A stretch of 64,000 nt of DNA. It comes from Listeria farberi (GTDB lineage Bacteria > Bacillota > Bacilli > Lactobacillales > Listeriaceae). The notes beneath the pieces are model-generated. The model did not search any database. It was not told where the DNA came from and saw only the letters and a list, made by a program, of their open reading frames with translations. The DNA lies in NCBI RefSeq assembly GCF_014229245.1, contig NZ_JAARZJ010000005.1, positions 62,001 through 126,000 on the forward strand, given 5' to 3'. Positions 59,064 to 64,000 of the stretch are shown here, in pieces (positions within the stretch are counted from its first letter, which is position 1; each line of letters begins with the position of its first letter). The translations under genes and the position numbers were made by a program.

Positions 59064-60359
59064 ATGTTTAGTATTTTGATGGCAATTATACAGATAACGG
59101 GTATTTTTATAGCAATCCAGATTTTGACAAACAAAGTTTTTTCAATTAAAGAGGGATTGGTTACTATAGCAATTGCTATGCTAGCCTTCCCTTTATTTAC
59201 ATTAGTTCAATACTGGTCGATGATTTTTGTGTTGATAATTTTTGTAAGTGCCCTATATTGGAAAAATAAAAATGTGGTAGTTTCAGGTTCTATTACGCTT
59301 GTGGTTATTATTTTGCTTACTATCAGTGATTCTATAGTAGGTTTTATTTTAGTACCAGGCTTGAACTTTAAATATGATGAGATTTTTAATGAATTATTAC
59401 CAACGCTAATTTATTGCGCGGGAATGTTGGCAAATTTGTTAGTATTTTCGTTTCTTCTTAGAAAACTGGTTGAAAAAGTTAACATTTCTAGATTTGTTGA
59501 ACATAGAAAATATGCGTATATTATTTTTTCTATCGTGGCGCTTACTGTATTAGCGTTCTATATGAATATATACGCGGGGTCAATTGCAGGTTTCGATGGT
59601 TCAGTTTTGAAAATTAATACACTAATTTTTACAGGATACACCATTTTGCTAATAGTTATTGTGACGGTTGTTATTAATACAGCAACCAACGAACTTAAAG
59701 TACAAAATCAGAAGGAACAGCTAGAACAGTTACAGGATTATGTTACTACATTAGAGTCCCTGCATAGAGAAATGCGCGTTTTTCGTCATGATTATGTGAA
59801 TATCCTATCAACGCTTATTGGATATATCGATAATAATGATATGCCGGGTTTGAAGTATTACTTTGAAAATAATATTGTACCTATAAATAAAACAATTGAA
59901 TCGAATAACTATAAGATTTCACTGCTTCAAAATATTCATGTAATTGAACTAAAGGGCTTATTGGCAGTTAAGTTAATACGAGCTCAAGAGTTGAAAATTG
60001 ATGCGATTTTGGAAGTTGTTGAACCGATTGATAAAATTTCGATGGATATTATAGATTTGTGTAAAGTTGTTGGAATATTGCTAGACAATGCTGTTGAAGC
60101 AGCGCTAACTTGCGAAAATCCAGTTATTCGTATCGCTTTCGTGAAAAAAGGTGATAGCATAATTATTGTGTTTGCGAATAGTTTACCTGTAAATATGCCA
60201 CCAATTTATAAAATATTTGAAGAAGGTTTTTCCACAAAAGGAGAAGGTCGGGGTTTAGGCCTTGCTAGTTTGCGGGAGATTATGAAAAAATATTCGCATG
60301 TTGCCTTAGACACAAAAGTGACTAATAGAGAAGTTATTCAAGAATTAGAAATTATGTAG
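59064..60359 (+). CDS. agrC: AgrC sensor histidine kinase
   Basis: 431 residues. About six or seven N-terminal membrane helices (residues 1-215) form the peptide sensor. A coiled coil follows, then the dimerisation helix with His in MRVFRHDYVNILSTL. The HATPase_c_5 domain has VVGILLDNAVEAAL and KGEGRGLGLASLREI. It senses the AgrD peptide outside and phosphorylates AgrA. TGGAGG precedes ATG. Confidence 0.96.
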   Translation: MFSILMAIIQITGIFIAIQILTNKVFSIKEGLVTIAIAMLAFPLFTLVQYWSMIFVLIIFVSALYWKNKNVVVSGSITLVVIILLTISDSIVGFILVPGLNFKYDEIFNELLPTLIYCAGMLANLLVFSFLLRKLVEKVNISRFVEHRKYAYIIFSIVALTVLAFYMNIYAGSIAGFDGSVLKINTLIFTGYTILLIVIVTVVINTATNELKVQNQKEQLEQLQDYVTTLESLHREMRVFRHDYVNILSTLIGYIDNNDMPGLKYYFENNIVPINKTIESNNYKISLLQNIHVIELKGLLAVKLIRAQELKIDAILEVVEPIDKISMDIIDLCKVVGILLDNAVEAALTCENPVIRIAFVKKGDSIIIVFANSLPVNMPPIYKIFEEGFSTKGEGRGLGLASLREIMKKYSHVALDTKVTNREVIQELEIM

Positions 60360-60377
60360 AAGAATGGGGATGAGTTT

Positions 60378-61106
60378 ATGCTACCGGTTTTTATTTGTGA
60401 AGATAACAGAATGCAGCGAGAAAGGTTAACAAAATATATTGAAGACTATATAATGGTTGAACATTTTGATATGAAGTTAGAGCTTTCAACAGGAGATCCA
60501 TTTGAGTTAGTGTCACGAATGCCTAGACATCAAGGTATGGGATTGTATTTTCTAGATATTGATTTAGGACAACCGGACATGAATGGCTTTGAATTAGCTC
60601 AAGAAATTCGGAAATTCGATCCGCGTGGTTTCATTATTTTCATTACAACACATGCGGAACTAAGCTATATGACTTTTACGTATAAGGTGGAAGCGCTTGA
60701 TTATATTATTAAAGATGATATTGATATGTTGCAAGATCGTGTCTTAGCTTGTATGAAGCAAGCTGAAGAACGTATTTCTAATGACCAAGATATGCAGAAG
60801 TACTTTACCTTTAAAGTTTCAGATAAAAAGATTATTCATGAACTTTTAGACGATATTTTGTTTTTCGAAACAGCTCCTACAATTCATAAAGTAATTTTAC
60901 ATGGCAAAAATCGCCAAGTGGAGTTTTATGGTAAGCTGAAAAGCATTGAGAAAATGTTGGATGAATCCTTTTATAGATGCCATCGCTCGTATATTGTGAA
61001 CAAGAAAAATATTCATGAATTAGATACAACAAAAGGCGTGGTGAAGATGTCTAACGGAGAAAATTGTTATGCATCATCGAAACTAATTAAAAGCTTGAGT
61101 TTATAA
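60378..61106 (+). CDS. agrA: AgrA response regulator (LytTR DNA-binding domain)
   Basis: 242 residues. The receiver domain is 1-125 with the acceptor aspartate in LYFLDIDLG and acidic residues CEDN near the start. The LytTR DNA-binding domain runs from about 140 to the end (SFYRCHRSYIVNKKNIHELD). Phosphorylated AgrA activates the agr promoter. It lies 18 bp after agrC; a terminator follows. Confidence 0.97.
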   Translation: MLPVFICEDNRMQRERLTKYIEDYIMVEHFDMKLELSTGDPFELVSRMPRHQGMGLYFLDIDLGQPDMNGFELAQEIRKFDPRGFIIFITTHAELSYMTFTYKVEALDYIIKDDIDMLQDRVLACMKQAEERISNDQDMQKYFTFKVSDKKIIHELLDDILFFETAPTIHKVILHGKNRQVEFYGKLKSIEKMLDESFYRCHRSYIVNKKNIHELDTTKGVVKMSNGENCYASSKLIKSLSL

Positions 61107-61132
61107 AAGTGGCCTTCTAGGTCGCTTTTTTT
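61107..61132 (+). terminator. Terminator of the agr operon
   Basis: AGTGGCC pairs with GGTCGCT and is followed by TTTTTTT. Confidence 0.8.
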
Positions 61133-61271
61133 GTATGAAGGTTAGCTTGAATTTGATGAAACACGGAATTATAGGTAAAATAATAGTGATGAATTGTTAG
61201 TTAATTTTATGTTATGATATAGATACTCAATTTCAGACAAAAGTATGTAAAAAAATGGGGAGCTGGATGAA

Positions 61272-63245
61272 ATGTCAGGCTATTTTCAAAAACGAATGCT
61301 TAAATATCCATTATACGGTCTGATTGCAGCGACAATTATTTTGAGCGTAATCACGTTCTTTTTTTCGTGGTGGTTATCGGCGTTAATTGTTGTTGGTGGA
61401 ATTATTCTTACAGTTGCGATGTTTTATTTTGAATATCGCCTGAATGAGGACGTTCAACTATATGTTTCTAATTTAACGTACCGGATTAAGCGTAGTGAAG
61501 AAGAAGCGCTTGTAGAAATGCCGATGGGAATATTGCTGTATGATGAACATTATAAAATCGAATGGGTTAATCCGTTCATGTCTAAATACTTTGATAAAAC
61601 AGAGCTAATCGGGGAGTCTTTAGAAGAAGTGGGACCTGAATTTTTGGATGTAATTACTGGAAATGATGAAAAGGGAATTATGTCGATTGCTTGGCGTGAT
61701 CATCGTTTTGATACGATTGTTAAGCGTAAAGAGCGGATTTTGTATCTATACGACCGAACAGAGTACTATGATTTGAATAAGAAATTCCAAGCGAATAAAT
61801 CTGTTTTCGCGGTTATTTTCTTAGATAATTATGATGAATGGGCGCAAGGAATGGATGACAGACGACGTAGTGCATTAAATAACTTAGTGACTTCCATGTT
61901 GACTAACTGGGCCAGGGAGCACCGTATTTATTTGAAGCGAATTTCGACAGATCGCTTTATGGCTTTTTTGACTGAAGAAATGTTGAAGCAATTAGAGGAA
62001 GAGAAGTTTCAAATTTTGGACCGAATTCGTGAGCGGACGTCAAAACAAAATATTCCGCTGACTTTAAGTATTGGGATTGGCTATAAGGAAGATGATTTGA
62101 TTAAGTTAGCAGATTTGGCTCAGTCAAGCTTGGACCTTGCTCTAGGGCGAGGCGGAGATCAGGTCGTAATTAAACAGCCTGAAGGAAAAGTTAGATTTTA
62201 TGGTGGAAAAACGAACCCGATGGAAAAACGGACTCGAGTTCGGGCACGCGTGATCTCGCAAGCCTTACAAGAACTGATTACGCAAAGTGATCAAGTTTTT
62301 GTTATGGGACACCGCTATCCAGATATGGACGTAATTGGGTCAAGCTTAGGTGTAATGCGAATTGCTGAAATGAACAACCGGAATGCTTATGTGGTTGTTG
62401 AACCTGGCAAAATGAGCCCTGATGTGAAGCGGCTAATGAATGAAATTGAAGAATATCCAAATGTGATTAAAAATATTGTGACGCCGCAAGTCGCACTGGA
62501 AAATATCACAGAAAAGAGTTTGCTTGTCGTAGTTGATACGCACAAACCTTCGATGGTTATTAATAAGGAACTGCTTGATTCTGCTACGAATGTGGTTGTT
62601 GTCGATCATCACCGTCGTTCAGAGGAATTTGTTGGTAATCCGGTTCTGGTTTATATCGAGCCATATGCGTCATCTACGGCCGAGCTGATTACGGAGCTAT
62701 TTGAGTACCAACCTGACTTAGAGCAAGTTGGGAAAATTGAAGCGACGGCACTCCTTTCCGGAATTGTCGTTGATACGAAAAACTTTACACTTCGGACTGG
62801 GTCGCGCACGTTTGATGCGGCTAGTTATCTACGGTCGCTTGGTGCGGATACGATTTTAGTGCAGCAATTTTTGAAAGAAGATATTACTACTTTTACTCAG
62901 CGGAGTCGTTTAGTGGAGTCGCTTGAAATTTATCATGATGGAATGGCGATTGCAGCTGGGCGTGAAGACGAGGAATTTGGTACGGTCATTGCAGCACAGG
63001 CTGCAGATACAATGCTTTCGATGGAAGGCGTGCAAGCATCCTTCGTTATTACGCTACGTCCGGATAAATTAATCGGGATTAGTGCGCGGTCGCTTGGACA
63101 AATCAATGTGCAAGTCATTATGGAAAAACTAGGCGGTGGCGGACATTTATCGAATGCGGCCACACAGCTTAAAGATGTTACAATTGCAGAAGCAGAAAAA
63201 CAATTAATTAGCGCCATTGATGCGTATTGGAAGGGAGAAACATAA
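61272..63245 (+). CDS. pdeA: c-di-AMP phosphodiesterase (GdpP/PdeA type)
   Basis: 657 residues. Two N-terminal membrane helices are followed by a PAS-like domain (about 84-155), a degenerate GGDEF domain (about 170-310, no intact GG[DE]EF) and the DHH/DHHA1 phosphodiesterase. DHH motifs are visible as [26 protein letters not shown] and the [10 protein letters not shown] substrate motif near the end. It breaks c-di-AMP into 5'-pApA. It overlaps the upstream region of rplI. Confidence 0.95.
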   Translation: MSGYFQKRMLKYPLYGLIAATIILSVITFFFSWWLSALIVVGGIILTVAMFYFEYRLNEDVQLYVSNLTYRIKRSEEEALVEMPMGILLYDEHYKIEWVNPFMSKYFDKTELIGESLEEVGPEFLDVITGNDEKGIMSIAWRDHRFDTIVKRKERILYLYDRTEYYDLNKKFQANKSVFAVIFLDNYDEWAQGMDDRRRSALNNLVTSMLTNWAREHRIYLKRISTDRFMAFLTEEMLKQLEEEKFQILDRIRERTSKQNIPLTLSIGIGYKEDDLIKLADLAQSSLDLALGRGGDQVVIKQPEGKVRFYGGKTNPMEKRTRVRARVISQALQELITQSDQVFVMGHRYPDMDVIGSSLGVMRIAEMNNRNAYVVVEPGKMSPDVKRLMNEIEEYPNVIKNIVTPQVALENITEKSLLVVVDTHKPSMVINKELLDSATNVVVVDHHRRSEEFVGNPVLVYIEPYASSTAELITELFEYQPDLEQVGKIEATALLSGIVVDTKNFTLRTGSRTFDAASYLRSLGADTILVQQFLKEDITTFTQRSRLVESLEIYHDGMAIAAGREDEEFGTVIAAQAADTMLSMEGVQASFVITLRPDKLIGISARSLGQINVQVIMEKLGGGGHLSNAATQLKDVTIAEAEKQLISAIDAYWKGET

Positions 63246-63247
63246 TT

Positions 63248-63694
63248 ATGAAAGTTATTTTCTTAAAAGACGTTAAAGGTAAAGGTAAAAAAGGTGAAAC
63301 AAAAAATGTTGCAGATGGTTATGCAAACAATTTTTTAATTAAAAATGGTTACGCGGTCGAAGCTAGCAATGCGGCTTTAAGCACACTTTCAGCTCAAAAG
63401 AAAAAAGAAGATAAATTAGCTGCCGAAGAATTAGCTGAGGCAAAAGCTTTGAAAGAAAAAATGGAAAAATTAACAGTGGAATTAAAAGCGAAATCTGGTG
63501 AAGGCGGTAGATTGTTTGGTTCCATTACATCTAAACAAATTGCTCAAACACTTGAAAAAACGCATGGTATTAAGGTAGATAAACGCAAAATGGATCTACC
63601 AGAAGCAATTCGAGCTTTAGGACATACGAAGGTGCCTGTGAAGCTGCACCATGAAGTAACGGCAACACTTGATGTACATGTCAGTGAAGAATAA
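63248..63694 (+). CDS. rplI: 50S ribosomal protein L9
   Basis: 148 residues from ATG 63248, with the L9 start [31 protein letters not shown], a long central helix and the C-terminal domain. GAAGGGAG lies 10 bases upstream, inside the pdeA end; a longer frame from 63227 would read through pdeA. It helps keep the reading frame on the 50S subunit. Order pdeA-rplI-dnaB is conserved. Confidence 0.98.
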   Translation: MKVIFLKDVKGKGKKGETKNVADGYANNFLIKNGYAVEASNAALSTLSAQKKKEDKLAAEELAEAKALKEKMEKLTVELKAKSGEGGRLFGSITSKQIAQTLEKTHGIKVDKRKMDLPEAIRALGHTKVPVKLHHEVTATLDVHVSEE

Positions 63695-63718
63695 TTTTTC
63701 TTAAGGGAGCGTAAGACA

Positions 63719-64000
63719 GTGGATAATAATTTCCAGGACAGAACACCACCACAAAATATTGAAGCCGAACAAGCTGTACTGGGCGCGATATTTCTTGAGC
63801 CAAATGCGCTGATTACTGCTTCTGAAATTTTAATGCCGGATGATTTTTATCGAACTGGTCACCAAATCATTTTCGAAACGATGCTTGATTTGAACGACCA
63901 CGGGAAGGCTGTCGATGTTTTAACAGTATATGAGGCGCTTGCTGCCAAGGGTAATTTAGAAGATGCGGGCGGTTTGCCTTATTTGACGGAATTATCCGGT
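63719..64000 (+). CDS. dnaB: Replicative DNA helicase DnaB, N-terminal part (cut by window end)
   Basis: 94 codons to the edge, from GTG 63719 with AGGGAG upstream. The N-terminal helicase domain begins FQDRTPPQNIEAEQAVLGAIFLEP, followed by FYRTGHQIIFETMLDLNDHGKAVDVLTVYEAL. The ATPase domain lies beyond. Loaded at oriC by DnaA and the loader. 24 bp after rplI. Confidence 0.96.
   Translation, partial: MDNNFQDRTPPQNIEAEQAVLGAIFLEPNALITASEILMPDDFYRTGHQIIFETMLDLNDHGKAVDVLTVYEALAAKGNLEDAGGLPYLTELSG

Overview
The window is a contiguous piece of a low-GC Gram-positive chromosome of the genus Listeria, centred on the replication origin. Gene order and protein sequences match the Listeria monocytogenes/innocua group as I remember it: rhamnose operon, jag-yidC-rnpA-rpmH, oriC, dnaA-dnaN-recF-gyrB-gyrA, mevalonate genes, qoxABCD, several PTS loci, rpsF-ssb-rpsR, agrBDCA, pdeA, rplI and the start of dnaB. 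The agmatine deiminase cluster that L. monocytogenes EGD-e carries between the glucosamine-isomerase-like gene and the DedA gene is absent. From memory, that points to a lineage III-type L. monocytogenes or a close relative such as L. innocua; the exact species is not proven here.

Left arm (1-14.1 kb): the tail of a LacI regulator, a tRNA-Val, a DUF3857/transglutaminase-like protein, a GNAT enzyme and a DHA2-type exporter. Next come the L-rhamnose permease-rhaB-rhaA-rhaD-rhaM operon with a divergent AraC activator, an ASCH-domain gene, and the jag-yidC-rnpA-rpmH block. An unrecognised 156-residue gene lies between rpmH and the origin. Most genes here are on the minus strand, leftward from oriC.

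Origin (14.2-16.2 kb): DnaA boxes lie upstream of dnaA and again between dnaA and dnaN. The downstream half also has a GC-rich spacer, DnaA-trio-like repeats and an AT-rich unwinding element, as in the bipartite Bacillus subtilis oriC. Three perfect parS sites (2988, 10845, 45000) and four Noc-type sites (3389, 22284, 27852, 54443) surround it.

Right arm (16.2-64 kb): mostly plus-strand genes for replication and topology, cardiolipin synthesis, isoprenoid precursors, the aa3-type quinol oxidase and carbohydrate uptake. The carbohydrate loci are bglA; a GntR-controlled mannose-class PTS with an SIS protein and CutC; a RAT-controlled beta-glucoside EIIBCA; and a LacI-controlled ROK-GH9-EIIC-SIS operon. 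An LhrC-family small RNA (Rli22-like) follows the S66-family gene. The last part holds DedA, a lone arginine deiminase, rpsF-ssb-rpsR with its leader, a PepSY lipoprotein, the agr quorum-sensing operon (including the small agrD), the c-di-AMP phosphodiesterase, rplI and dnaB.

I see no insertion sequence, prophage or CRISPR array, and no recognisable large unknown system. The most interesting items are regulatory or structural: operator copies inside coding genes, a structured qox leader, the orphan gene beside oriC, an S66 homologue lacking its serine, and the GH9/SIS amino-sugar hypothesis.
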